Source of the DNA: Ignavibacteria bacterium
Lineage (GTDB): Bacteria > Bacteroidota > Ignavibacteria > Tepidaquicellales > OLB5
DNA: 64,000 nt
Direction: 5' to 3'
Assembly (NCBI GenBank): GCA_020852705.1
Contig: JADZAP010000004.1
Coordinates: 17,486-81,485 of the forward strand
How positions within the stretch are numbered: position 1 is the stretch's first letter; the number at the start of each line of letters is the position of its first letter. Both the position numbers and the translations under genes were made by a program. This document shows, piece after piece, positions 1 through 10,279 of this stretch. The notes under the pieces were generated by a model. It was not told the DNA's origin. It searched no databases and saw only the letters and a list, made by a program, of their open reading frames with translations.

Positions 1-2
1 AT

Positions 3-140
3 GACCCCTCAATGGTAAATAAAATTATAGAAAGATACAATAAAGTTACAATTGAAGATATTATGAAAGCCGCAAATGAATATATAAACGGTAAGGGCAG
101 AGTTATATTAAATTATCTGCCGAAAGAAAAAGTAAATTGA
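3..140 (+). CDS. C-terminal fragment of an M16 family peptidase (gene begins upstream of window)
   Basis: Open frame 3 from the window edge: DPSMVNKIIERYNKVTIEDIMKAANEYINGKGRVILNYLPKEKVN*; resembles the C-terminus of M16B peptidases and directly precedes another M16 protein. Confidence 0.6.
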   Translation, partial: DPSMVNKIIERYNKVTIEDIMKAANEYINGKGRVILNYLPKEKVN

Positions 141-147
141 TACTAGG

Positions 148-1596
148 TTGTTATTAAATTTTTTTAAAATATTATTTTTTACAGCAGCAATATTATATAT
201 GACGAATATAAAAGCACAGGATGATGTATTAGACCGTACAAAACCTCCAAAGGCGGGTCCCCCAAAAGATGTTGAGTTCCCAGTATATATTGATACCACA
301 CTTCAAAACGGAATAAATGTACTTGTAATTGAAAACAATAAAATTCCCGCAGTTTCAATCAGAATGGTATTTAAGGATGCAGGTTCTTATTATGACGGAA
401 GCAAATACGGGCTGGCAAGTTTAACTGCAGAAATGCTAACCAAAGGTACTTCAAACAGAACAGCGACTAAAATTGCTGAAGATATAGATTTCCTAGGCGG
501 GAGTTTAGTTTCAGGCAGTGACTGGGATGGCAGTTATGTTTCACTTTCAGTGCTTCGCAAATATTTAACCAACGGAACTGAAATATTAAGCGATGTGGTT
601 CAAAATCCCCTTTTTGAAGATGACGAACTTGCAAGATTAAAGGAACAGAGATTATCTTCAATTCTGCAGGGAAAAGATGACGCAGAAAATCTGAGTGATA
701 AAAGATTTAATAAAATTGTATATAATACATTGCCGTATGCAAATCCACCTGAGGGAACAGAAAATACTGTAAAAAACATGACAAGCCAAGACCTGAAGGA
801 ATTTTACAGAGAAAATTATCTTTCTTCAAATCTAATAATTGCTTTTGTAGGAGATATTACCAAAGAAGAGGCACTAAAAATTACTGATGAATATTTTTCG
901 AAACTGCCAATAAACGGAAAAAAGAAATTTGTTAATAATAATTATATACAAGATGAAAACAGAAAAAAAGTATATATTGTAAATAAAACCGGAGCAGTTC
1001 AATCCGACATAAAAATTGGTCATATTGGTATTGCAAGGAACAATCCGGACTATATTGCAGTAACAATAATGAATACTATACTTGGAGGATATTTTGGTTC
1101 AAGGATAAATTATAATTTGCGCGAAAAGCACGGTTTTACTTACGGTGCACGAAGCAGTTTTAACCCGTATCTGCTATCGGGTGACTTTTCGGTTGATACA
1201 GATGTAAGAAATGATGTTACAGATTCATCTATTACACTAATTGAGGATGAACTAAAACGCATTACAACAGAAGAAGTTACAGATGAAGAGCTTGAAACAG
1301 TGAAGAATTATATGACAGGGATATTTCCGCTGCAGCTTGAAACGGCAAATGCAGTTGCAACAAGAGTAATTAACCTGAAACTATATAATCTTCCAAAAGA
1401 TTATTACAATAAATATATCAGCACAATAAACAGTCTAACAAAACAAGACCTGCTGGATGCCGCTGTAAAATATATTCACCCCAAAGATATGACAATAGTA
1501 GTATCAGGTGATGCAGAGGCAATTAAGAATAAATTAAGAAAATTTGGCGAAGTTATTGTTTATGATGCAGACGGGAATATTTTCAATAAAAAATGA
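148..1596 (+). CDS. M16 family peptidase-like protein (probably the non-catalytic partner subunit)
   Basis: 482 aa, TTG start; M16 architecture (LASLTAEMLTKGT..., YNLREKHGFTYGARSSF) but no HxxEH zinc motif. Confidence 0.85.
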   Translation: MLLNFFKILFFTAAILYMTNIKAQDDVLDRTKPPKAGPPKDVEFPVYIDTTLQNGINVLVIENNKIPAVSIRMVFKDAGSYYDGSKYGLASLTAEMLTKGTSNRTATKIAEDIDFLGGSLVSGSDWDGSYVSLSVLRKYLTNGTEILSDVVQNPLFEDDELARLKEQRLSSILQGKDDAENLSDKRFNKIVYNTLPYANPPEGTENTVKNMTSQDLKEFYRENYLSSNLIIAFVGDITKEEALKITDEYFSKLPINGKKKFVNNNYIQDENRKKVYIVNKTGAVQSDIKIGHIGIARNNPDYIAVTIMNTILGGYFGSRINYNLREKHGFTYGARSSFNPYLLSGDFSVDTDVRNDVTDSSITLIEDELKRITTEEVTDEELETVKNYMTGIFPLQLETANAVATRVINLKLYNLPKDYYNKYISTINSLTKQDLLDAAVKYIHPKDMTIVVSGDAEAIKNKLRKFGEVIVYDADGNIFNKK

Positions 1597-1662
1597 GTTT
1601 GGAATATTTAAACTGAATTCAGCAAGCAATGCAGCTATGGTATATAACATATTAATTTATTA

Positions 1663-2712
1663 ATGGAAGAAAAAAAAATAATTACATCTAAACCCTCAAT
1701 AAAAACTAATGGTTCTGCTAACGGAACTGCAAATGGAATGAATGATGTTGAGCTGGTAAAATATCTCAATACAAAGTATAAAGAACTAAAGAAAGAAGTT
1801 GCAAAGGTAATTGTTGGGCAGGATGCAATTATTGATCAGATAATTACAGCAATTTTAAGCAAGGGGCACTGTTTGCTTGTGGGTGTACCTGGGCTGGCAA
1901 AAACACTTTTAGTTAAAACACTTTCTGAAGCACTTGAGCTTAAATTTTCAAGGATACAGTTTACTCCAGATTTGATGCCAAGTGATATAGTTGGCACAGA
2001 AATTCTGGAAGATGACAGGCAGGCAGGCACAAAGAAGTTTAAATTTATTCAAGGTCCTGTATTTGCCAATATGGTGCTTGCGGATGAAATAAACCGCACA
2101 CCGCCTAAAACACAATCAGCTTTATTAGAAGCGATGCAGGAACATAAGGTAACCGCTGCCGGCAATACATATACACTTGATGAACCCTTTTTTGTATTGG
2201 CTACACAAAATCCAATTGAGCATGAAGGCACCTATCCCCTGCCTGAGGCACAGCTTGACAGATTTATGTTCAATATCTGGTTAGATTATCCATCTCAATC
2301 GGAAGAAATTGATATAATAAAATACACTACAAGCATGTATCAGCCGGAAGTTAATATAGCATTAAAAAAAGATGAAATAATTATGCTGCAGGAGCTAGTT
2401 AAAAGAGTGCCTGTTGCAGATAACGTGATTGAATATACGGTAAATCTGGTGAATAAAACCAGACCGGGCGGTGCATCCGCACCTAAATATATAAAAGACT
2501 GGTTGGAATGGGGTGCGGGACCAAGAGCATCGCAATATTTGATTCTGGGAGCAAAAACAAATGCAATACTTAGCGGCAGGTTCTCTCCCGAAATTGACGA
2601 TATTAAAAAAGCTGCGAAACCTGTTTTAAGGCACAGACTTATTACCAACTTTAACGCAGAAGCTGATAATATTAAAACAACAGATATTATTGAAAAACTG
2701 TTAAAGGAGTAA
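1663..2712 (+). CDS. MoxR family AAA+ ATPase
   Basis: Walker A GVPGLAKT, Walker B LADEINRTPPKTQSALLEAMQE, LATQNPIEHEGTYPLPEAQLDRF; classic MoxR signatures. Confidence 0.93.
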   Translation: MEEKKIITSKPSIKTNGSANGTANGMNDVELVKYLNTKYKELKKEVAKVIVGQDAIIDQIITAILSKGHCLLVGVPGLAKTLLVKTLSEALELKFSRIQFTPDLMPSDIVGTEILEDDRQAGTKKFKFIQGPVFANMVLADEINRTPPKTQSALLEAMQEHKVTAAGNTYTLDEPFFVLATQNPIEHEGTYPLPEAQLDRFMFNIWLDYPSQSEEIDIIKYTTSMYQPEVNIALKKDEIIMLQELVKRVPVADNVIEYTVNLVNKTRPGGASAPKYIKDWLEWGAGPRASQYLILGAKTNAILSGRFSPEIDDIKKAAKPVLRHRLITNFNAEADNIKTTDIIEKLLKE

Positions 2713-2912
2713 TTATAATTCACAAATCAGCATAACTAGCTTCATTTTTGTATGAACCCTTTTGTTATATTATTTCTCTACTTAAATACTAACCCCCATT
2801 AGTCCCCCCTTCAACAGAAAGGGGATGAGGAACAGTTTTTTTTTCTCATCAGGTCTTAAGGACATGACGGCAGCGAAATTACACGGATTATACTTTTACA
2901 CAAAATAAAAAA

Positions 2913-2935
2913 GCCTGCCAAATTCACAGGCAGGC
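2913..2935 (-). terminator. Rho-independent terminator of the M61 peptidase gene
   Basis: GCCTGCC/GGCAGGC stem; on the minus strand followed by TTTTTTATTTT. Confidence 0.75.
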
Positions 2936-2994
2936 ATAAAATATATTTAATATATTATAAATTAAAACTCAGAATGTGGTGATAAACTACAATT

Positions 2995-4794
2995 TTAATT
3001 TTTTATTCCAAGCCAGCTATTATAAATATTTTTCTGCAGTGGTGTAAGATTATTGATAAGCTTTAATTTGTAGTTAGAAAGCTTAACTTCCTCGCGGCTG
3101 ATTTTAAAATCAATTAAAATGTTATCCCTGAAAATTGTGAGGTTTACTTTATCACCTGCTTTAAGCTCACCGATAAATTTTTCAGCTTCTTCATAGCTTA
3201 AACGGTTATTATCAACAGCAATAATTTCATCCCGTCTCATTAAACCTGCTTTTTCGGATGATGAACCTTCAAGTACATCCTGAACAATTATTTTATTTTC
3301 CTGTTTTACACATACAAGACCAACAACCGGGATATAAACGGAATCGCTGTGAGTAAGCTCTAAACCTGCATATAATAAATATTTTTCCCATTCAATAGGT
3401 TTTACACCATCAACATAATCAGCAAAGAATTGTTTAAGAGATTTGCCGGCATATTTTTCACATGCTTTTCTGAAATCTATATTGGTATAACCTTTTACAT
3501 CAAGCGGAAATTTATTGTACATATAACGGAAGACATCATCAAGAGAATACTTGTTATTTGAAGATTGCCTGATTTCCAAATCAAGAATAAGGCACACATA
3601 AGAACCTTTGGAGTAATAGTCAGACTCAGAATTATAAGAATTGGCAGAGCGTTTCCAGAATTTGATCCATGCATCAAAGCTGGATTCAGAAAGGGGCTGT
3701 ATTTTATTGCCTGGCCTGCGGCGTTCATCATCAGCACCGCGTGTTATTTCTTTGTAAAAATCATCAATGCTCATCTGCCCTGTTCTAACAAGCATTAAAC
3801 CATCATAGTAACTTGTACCGCCTTCGGCTATCCAAAGTTCGCGTGTGTAATTTTCTTTGGTCCAGTCATACGGAGTTAAACCGGCAGGTTTAAGCTGTTT
3901 AACATTCCACGTATGGAAAAATTCATGTGAAATAAGCCGTAGGAAAGATTTGTATCCTGATTCGTAATTAAATGCCTGAGGTTTAACACCTACTACTGTA
4001 GAGTTAATATGCTCAGTTCCCCCTCCGCTTTGCGGTGTGCAGTGTACAATAAATGTGTAATTTTTATATGGAACACTTCCCCAAAAATCATGATTCTTTT
4101 TAATTATTGTTGTAAAATCTTTTATTAGTTTTTCTTTATCATAATTTGCTTCGCCAAAAAAACTGATTGTATGTTTAAAGCCGTTAACATCAAAACTAAA
4201 ATCGGTTTGGCTGACAATTTCCAAGGGGCAATCAGCAAAGTAGTTATAATTAGGTGCATAGAATAAATTTGGGATATTATTGTAGAGTTCCATGCCGGTG
4301 GTAACATGCCAGTTTGAAAATGGTTCAACTTTTAGAGTAAGGGGTTTATCTGAATAATTGGGTGAAAACATAAATACAGCAAGATTGTTAATAAATGCAT
4401 GTTCAGAATTTAAACCGCAAGTTCTGTTTAAAAAATCATTTGCAAATACTTTATATTCAGCAATTACAGAATTGCCGTTTCTATTGATATTCCATGTTGC
4501 TTTATCGGTTTTTACCCAATTTAGTACATTTGAATTTTCATCTTTTGCAGAAAACTCCTGAACGCCTCCGGCAAAATCAAATAGAAGGTACCTTCCAGAT
4601 CGCCAAGCGGGCATTTTAAGTTCAATTGTTTTTTGGGAAACGGGAATATTGTAAATTTTGATTTTAACATTCAAAAAGTGTGAAGCAGGTTGGGGCATAG
4701 AAAGAGTATATTCAACCTGAAAATTATTGGTTTTGCTCATTTGAGTTATGATCAGAGAAATAAATATTAATCGATACAGATTATTTAAATACAA
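2995..4794 (-). CDS. M61 family glycyl-aminopeptidase-like protein with C-terminal PDZ domain
   Basis: HEFFHTWNVKQLKP zinc motif, WIAEGGTSYYDGL, C-terminal PDZ-like VLEGSSSEKAGLMRRDEIIAVDN. Confidence 0.9.
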   Translation of the reverse strand: MYLNNLYRLIFISLIITQMSKTNNFQVEYTLSMPQPASHFLNVKIKIYNIPVSQKTIELKMPAWRSGRYLLFDFAGGVQEFSAKDENSNVLNWVKTDKATWNINRNGNSVIAEYKVFANDFLNRTCGLNSEHAFINNLAVFMFSPNYSDKPLTLKVEPFSNWHVTTGMELYNNIPNLFYAPNYNYFADCPLEIVSQTDFSFDVNGFKHTISFFGEANYDKEKLIKDFTTIIKKNHDFWGSVPYKNYTFIVHCTPQSGGGTEHINSTVVGVKPQAFNYESGYKSFLRLISHEFFHTWNVKQLKPAGLTPYDWTKENYTRELWIAEGGTSYYDGLMLVRTGQMSIDDFYKEITRGADDERRRPGNKIQPLSESSFDAWIKFWKRSANSYNSESDYYSKGSYVCLILDLEIRQSSNNKYSLDDVFRYMYNKFPLDVKGYTNIDFRKACEKYAGKSLKQFFADYVDGVKPIEWEKYLLYAGLELTHSDSVYIPVVGLVCVKQENKIIVQDVLEGSSSEKAGLMRRDEIIAVDNNRLSYEEAEKFIGELKAGDKVNLTIFRDNILIDFKISREEVKLSNYKLKLINNLTPLQKNIYNSWLGIKN

Positions 4795-4942
4795 AATGGT
4801 TAAAATAAATCAAAAGTTTAATTTAAAAATATTTACCTTTAATTAATTCTGTAAATCTATAAAATTTTTTACATATTAAGTATTTAAATAAATTATCATA
4901 TTTATTTGGAGTAAACATTAAGTTTAAAATATAAAAATATAA

Positions 4943-5215
4943 ATGAGTGAAAGATTAGTAAATTGTATTAAGCTTGGAGCAAAGCTCCCCGGATTAGATT
5001 CACCCCCTCTGCCGGGAGAACTTGGACAAAGGATATTTGAAAATGTTTCAAAGGATGCATGGAAGGAATTTTTGGAACATTTTAAGATGGTAATTAATGA
5101 ATACCGGCTTGATTTGACAAGCCCAATGGCAGACCAGATATTTGAGCAAAAGGCAGATGAATACTTTTTCAGTGATAATTTCCGAATGCCAGAAGGGTAC
5201 GTACCGGAGAACTAA
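4943..5215 (+). CDS. YggX-family Fe(2+)-trafficking / oxidative damage protection protein
   Basis: 90 aa, conserved KLPGLDSPPLPGELGQRIFENVSKDAWKEFL...HFKMVINEYRL. Confidence 0.85.
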   Translation: MSERLVNCIKLGAKLPGLDSPPLPGELGQRIFENVSKDAWKEFLEHFKMVINEYRLDLTSPMADQIFEQKADEYFFSDNFRMPEGYVPEN

Positions 5216-5332
5216 CCTGAAATCAGTATAAAAATCACCCTAATACGTTATTTTTTTCGTAATATTGTGCTTGATTTCTGAACATTTATTATTATATTAG
5301 AACAAGTCGGGGAAGAACTAAACATAACGATC

Positions 5333-6277
5333 ATGAAAAAAAATCTACTTTTTTTAATTTCACTTTTTTTAATCATCACTTTGAGAGTGTCATCTCAAGT
5401 GCCTGACTCACCAGTATTGGTAGAGCCGCCGGAAGAAACTGATGTTGTAGTAATGCCTGTAACACTTGATTGGAACGATGTAGCCGGAGCACAGTGCTAC
5501 AGGGTTGAAGTTACAGCTGATACAAACAGTCCGGAAAAATTTGAAGCTAACTGCAATGCACCGCAGTCGCATTATGAAATTCCGCCTGAAATTACAGATG
5601 CAAATACACAGTATTTCTGGAGAGTATATGCATGCAGTCCGCAAGGCTGGAGCCAGCCCTCAGGGTATTTTAGTTTTAAGACACAAAATACTACAGCAGC
5701 AGGCAGTATTCAGAACTTAACTGACGGCGTAATTGATCTGATTGCAGATGAAGATATTCCGCCAAACCAGGGACAGCAATTAATTAACAGATTAGAAAAA
5801 GCGCAACTAAGAGTAAACCAAAATCAGAAGTTCCTTGCAATGTTTGAAATGGTTTTATTTGAAGCAAGGGTATTTATTTTAAGGTTTTCCAATCAAATAA
5901 GTTCTGAAACTTCCAGAAGTTTAATATACAGTGCTGATGGTGTGATTGATCTGATTTCTGATATTGAAAGCAGACCGGGTCAATTGCCAAAAGTTGAGGA
6001 TTATTTGGTGCCAAAGAATTATGAATTATTGCAGAATTATCCAAATCCGTTTAATCCAAGTACAACTATAGAATACTCAATTCCCAAAGATGCAATTGTA
6101 ACAATGAAAATTTACGATATACTTGGCAAAGAAGTAGCTACGTTAGTAAATGAGCAAAAATCTGCAGGAACATATATAGTTAACTGGAATGCATCAGGTT
6201 TTTCAAGCGGAATCTATTTCTACAGGATAAATGCTGGTGAATTTACAGCTACAAAGAAAATGTATCTTGTGAAGTAA
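5333..6277 (+). CDS. Secreted fibronectin type III-like protein with FIMAH-like middle region and C-terminal T9SS sorting domain
   Basis: Signal peptide; LDWNDVAGAQCYRVEV...YFWRVYA; C-terminus LLQNYPNPFNPSTTIEYSIP...KMYLVK. Confidence 0.85.
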   Translation: MKKNLLFLISLFLIITLRVSSQVPDSPVLVEPPEETDVVVMPVTLDWNDVAGAQCYRVEVTADTNSPEKFEANCNAPQSHYEIPPEITDANTQYFWRVYACSPQGWSQPSGYFSFKTQNTTAAGSIQNLTDGVIDLIADEDIPPNQGQQLINRLEKAQLRVNQNQKFLAMFEMVLFEARVFILRFSNQISSETSRSLIYSADGVIDLISDIESRPGQLPKVEDYLVPKNYELLQNYPNPFNPSTTIEYSIPKDAIVTMKIYDILGKEVATLVNEQKSAGTYIVNWNASGFSSGIYFYRINAGEFTATKKMYLVK

Positions 6278-6309
6278 AATCACTGAAATTACGGTTTACA
6301 ATATATCTG

Positions 6310-6346
6310 AAGAGTGTTATTTTATCATAACACTCTTCTTTTTTTG
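6310..6346 (+). terminator. Rho-independent terminator after the T9SS cargo gene
   Basis: AAGAGTGTTAT-tttatc-ATAACACTCTT (perfect 11-bp stem) then CTTTTTTT. Confidence 0.88.
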
Positions 6347-6383
6347 GGTATTTTACGCAAAAATCAGAGTATTTTAAATTAAA

Positions 6384-8501
6384 TTGGATTATATAAATCT
6401 AAATATCACACCACGGTTTGCCTCTTCAGGAAAAAGCGAGGAATCACAATATCACTCCGTTCTGTTTGAACTTAAACAGCATGATAAGAGTGATTTGCAT
6501 AACTTTCTTAAAAAAGTATTGCTGGTAACGGCTGATGTACTGAATGTCAACAGGGTTTCTATCTGGTTTTTTAACGAAAACAAAAGTTCAATATACTGTG
6601 ACTATCTTTATCTGAAAAATTTTGGAGAATATATAAGCGAAGAGCCATTAAGCATTAGTATGTATGCAAAATATTTTGATGCAATAAAAACAAATCTTTT
6701 TATAGCCGCAGAAAATGCACTTGAAGATGAAAAGACAAAAGAGCTTGCTGAAACATATTTAAAACCCAGAGGAATATTTTCGATGCTTGATATACCGATA
6801 CATTACAATAATGAGATAATTGGTATAGTTTGTTATGAAGAACAGGAAAATTACAGAAATTGGAAACGTGAAGAAATAGATTTTACAACAGCAATTTCCA
6901 CACTTATTTCAACAGCATTAGAGATAGATTTTATACGAAACAAGGAAAAAGATTTCAATGAAAACCGCAGATTTTTACAAACATTGATAAGCAACCTTCC
7001 GGGATATGTTTACAGGGTATTAAAAGAGAAAAACGGCTGGACTATACAATATATTAGTAATGGTGTTTATGACCTAACAGGTCATAAACCTGATGAGCTG
7101 ATAAAAAATAAGGTTTTGTATTATGGTATGATGGTTAATGAAGAAGATAAACTAAAAGTCCGGGTTATAATATCAAAATCGTTAGCCAATAAAAAGCAAT
7201 ACAAGATAAATTACAGGTTAAAAACAGCTGATAATAAAATTAAATGGGTTTGGGAACAGGGTCGCGGGGTTTATAATGAGCAAAATGAACTGATTGCAAC
7301 CGAAGGATTTGTAACAGATATAACTGATAAAAAACTATACGAAGAAGAGCTAATCAGGAAAAATGTAGAACTTTCTGCTTTATATCAGTTTTCAAGATCA
7401 TTAAGCAGGCTTGCAGAGCCATCAGTACTTTTAGAAGATATTGGGAATATGCTTGTAAAACTTTACGGCAGAGAAAATATATATATTGCAATATATGACG
7501 AAAAAGACGGAATGATATCATATCCGGTATATTATGAAAATAATGAGAAGAAAGAAATTCCACCAAGAAAATATGCAAATGAGTTCAGTGAATTTGTGAT
7601 AAAAACGAGGAAAGGGATTATATTAAACGAAAATCTGCCTGTTACATTAAAAATGATGGATATAAAACCCGGTGTACAGGAGGCAAAATCACTTATTGCA
7701 TCACCGTTAATTGCCGGAGAAAAAGTTATTGGTGTAATTACAATTCAGGATTATAAAATTGAGAATTCATTTTCACAAGAACAATTAGAACTACTGACAA
7801 CAATAAGCTCACAGGCAGCAATTGCATTAGAAAATTCTTACTTGTACTCAGAAGTAACAAGATCTTTGAAAGAAAAAGAGGCATTACTGCAGGAAGTACA
7901 TCACAGGGTAAAAAATAATCTGCAGGTAATGTCAAGTTTGATAAAGCTTCAATCAAAATACATAAATGATGAAAAGATGCTTGAGCACCTTAAAGAAACA
8001 GGAAGCAGGGTACAATCAATGGCAATTGTACATACTAAACTATATAACAGCAAAGATTACGAACACATAAAGATTAATGAATATGTAAATAACCTGATAG
8101 AAAATTTTCAGGATAATTATGGCTACAAGTTAAGAAATATTTCATTTAAAGTACAGATAGAAGAGCTAATATTAAATATAGATACTGCAATACCCTGCGG
8201 CTTGATAATTAATGAGCTGTTAAGCAATGCGGTTAAACATGCATTTCCGGATAACAGGAAAGGCGAAATAATGATATCAATTATACAGACTAAAATGAAC
8301 CACTACAAGCTTAATGTAAAGGATAATGGTACCGGCGCAATTCAGGGAATTGATTTAAGGAAAAATGATTCTCTTGGGATACAACTTATAAATCTTTTGA
8401 CAAAGCAATTAAACGGTACTTTGGAGATAAATACTTCACCTGAAAAAGGTACTGAATTTATTATTATATTTGAAGAAGCATTATACAAATCCCGGAAATG
8501 A
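6384..8501 (+). CDS. GAF-PAS-GAF sensor histidine kinase, HisKA_2/HATPase type
   Basis: Two GAF-like segments, PAS (VTDITDKKLYEEEL), EVHHRVKNNLQVMSSLIKLQ (HisKA_2), C-terminal HATPase (NELLSNAVKHAFP, DNGTG). TTG start. Confidence 0.88.
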   Translation: MDYINLNITPRFASSGKSEESQYHSVLFELKQHDKSDLHNFLKKVLLVTADVLNVNRVSIWFFNENKSSIYCDYLYLKNFGEYISEEPLSISMYAKYFDAIKTNLFIAAENALEDEKTKELAETYLKPRGIFSMLDIPIHYNNEIIGIVCYEEQENYRNWKREEIDFTTAISTLISTALEIDFIRNKEKDFNENRRFLQTLISNLPGYVYRVLKEKNGWTIQYISNGVYDLTGHKPDELIKNKVLYYGMMVNEEDKLKVRVIISKSLANKKQYKINYRLKTADNKIKWVWEQGRGVYNEQNELIATEGFVTDITDKKLYEEELIRKNVELSALYQFSRSLSRLAEPSVLLEDIGNMLVKLYGRENIYIAIYDEKDGMISYPVYYENNEKKEIPPRKYANEFSEFVIKTRKGIILNENLPVTLKMMDIKPGVQEAKSLIASPLIAGEKVIGVITIQDYKIENSFSQEQLELLTTISSQAAIALENSYLYSEVTRSLKEKEALLQEVHHRVKNNLQVMSSLIKLQSKYINDEKMLEHLKETGSRVQSMAIVHTKLYNSKDYEHIKINEYVNNLIENFQDNYGYKLRNISFKVQIEELILNIDTAIPCGLIINELLSNAVKHAFPDNRKGEIMISIIQTKMNHYKLNVKDNGTGAIQGIDLRKNDSLGIQLINLLTKQLNGTLEINTSPEKGTEFIIIFEEALYKSRK

Positions 8502-8504
8502 TAT

Positions 8505-8924
8505 TTAATTTCCAATAATTTTTACCAGAACCCGCTTATTTCTTTTACCATCAAACTCACCGTAAAAAATCTGTTCCCAGGGACCAAAATCAAGTTTTCC
8601 GTTTGTAACTGCAACAAGGACTTCCCTTCCCATAACAGAACGCTTTAAATGTGCATCTGCATTATCTTCACCGGTATTATTATGAGCATAATGTGAATAT
8701 GGTTTTTCAGGGGCAAGCGTTTCTAGCCATTTATCAAAGTCAGAGTGCAAACCGTTTTCATCATCGTTAATAAAAACGCTTGAAGTAATATGCATAGCAT
8801 TACACAATATAATACCATCTGAAATGCCGCTTTCATTCAGGCAATCTTCAATCTGCGGGGTAATATTTATATAAGCCCTGCGTTTTGGAATATTGAACCA
8901 AAGTTCTTTCCTGTAACTTTTCAT
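8505..8924 (-). CDS. YjbQ/UPF0047 family protein (secondary thiamine-phosphate synthase-like)
   Basis: 139 aa; [21 protein letters not shown]-rich [25 protein letters not shown]-terminal [15 protein letters not shown]. Confidence 0.88.
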   Translation of the reverse strand: MKSYRKELWFNIPKRRAYINITPQIEDCLNESGISDGIILCNAMHITSSVFINDDENGLHSDFDKWLETLAPEKPYSHYAHNNTGEDNADAHLKRSVMGREVLVAVTNGKLDFGPWEQIFYGEFDGKRNKRVLVKIIGN

Positions 8925-9055
8925 AATTATAATCTAAATATTAATTTCACAAAAATAATAAACAAAGAATGTAAATATCAGTCATAAATTACAAATTTTG
9001 GACTGTTTTGAACGATATTAAAAGATTATTTTTGTAGTATATAATTTTACAAAAA

Positions 9056-10279
9056 TTGAAAAAGAAATTAGCAGTACTTGGCACTGGGTTTGGGGCATTT
9101 AGTGCACTTAAAGAATTAGATACAGATTTGTATGATATAACAGTAATAAGTCCGCGAAATCATTTTTTATTTACCCCCCTGCTTCCCTCAACAACAGTTG
9201 GCACATTAGAATTCAGAAGTATAATTGAACCAATCAGGAATATCAAAGATATATATTATATACAGGCAGAGTGTATAAAAATTGATGAGCAAAATAATAT
9301 GCTGATATGCAGAGATACAGATACCGAAAAAGAATTCAACATAAGCTACGATATACTTTTTATTTCTGTAGGTGAAGTTACAAACACATACGGGATTGAA
9401 GGGGTAAAAGAATATGCACTTTTTTTAAGGGAAGTTACTGATTCAAGAAGGATCAGGATCAAAGTAATAAATTGTTTTGAAAATGCTTCACTTCCCGGAA
9501 TTAGCAAAGAAGAAAGGAAAAATTTTTTAAGATTTGTTGTATGCGGCGGAGGTCCAACAGGTGTAGAGTTTGCAGCAGAGCTGCATGATTTTATTGAAGA
9601 AGATGTATCCAGGAAATATCCCGAACTTAAGGATGATATTGAGATAATACTAATAGAGGCAGGTAATAAACTGTTAAATTCATTTGATAAGAAATTAAGT
9701 GAATATACAATGAAAGCATTTAAGAGGCAGAAGATAAAAGTAAAAATCAACCAAAATATTAACAAAGTAACAAAGAATGAAATTTACGTAAGTAATGGTA
9801 ATCATTTTAAATACAGTATTCTTGTTTGGGCAGCGGGAAATTCACCATCAGAACTTGTAAAAACCACATCACTACCAAAAGATAACAGGTATAAAATTTT
9901 AACAGATGACTACCTGAGGGTAATTGGTCATGAAAATATTTATGCAATCGGTGATTGTTCAGAAATCCCAGGAAAAGCATTCCCCGTAACAGCACAGACC
10001 GCTCAAATTGAAGGTAAATATACCGGTAAATTACTTAATAAACTTGCAAAAGGCAAAAAGGTAAAGACCTTTAAATACAGAGATTTTGGAATGCTAGCTT
10101 ATATAGGAAGTCATAAGGCACTAGCGAATTTGAATCAATACAAAGGTTCAGGTTTTGCTACATGGATATTTTGGAGAAGCGTTTATGTTACAAAGCTTGT
10201 AAGCTTGAAGAATAAGATATTGGTATTATTTGACTGGTTTAAGACATTTGTATTTGGAAGAGATGTAAGTAATTTTTAG
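9056..10279 (+). CDS. ndh: Type II NADH dehydrogenase (FAD/NAD(P)-binding oxidoreductase)
   Basis: VLGTGFGAFSALKEL, NHFLFTPLLPSTTVGT, VVCGGGPTGVEFAAEL, YAIGDCSEIP; TTG start. Confidence 0.87.
   Translation: MKKKLAVLGTGFGAFSALKELDTDLYDITVISPRNHFLFTPLLPSTTVGTLEFRSIIEPIRNIKDIYYIQAECIKIDEQNNMLICRDTDTEKEFNISYDILFISVGEVTNTYGIEGVKEYALFLREVTDSRRIRIKVINCFENASLPGISKEERKNFLRFVVCGGGPTGVEFAAELHDFIEEDVSRKYPELKDDIEIILIEAGNKLLNSFDKKLSEYTMKAFKRQKIKVKINQNINKVTKNEIYVSNGNHFKYSILVWAAGNSPSELVKTTSLPKDNRYKILTDDYLRVIGHENIYAIGDCSEIPGKAFPVTAQTAQIEGKYTGKLLNKLAKGKKVKTFKYRDFGMLAYIGSHKALANLNQYKGSGFATWIFWRSVYVTKLVSLKNKILVLFDWFKTFVFGRDVSNF

Noticed and set aside
1836-2723. Antisense ORFs inside the MoxR gene
   Set aside because: Shadow ORFs opposite a strongly supported coding frame, no recognisable domains.
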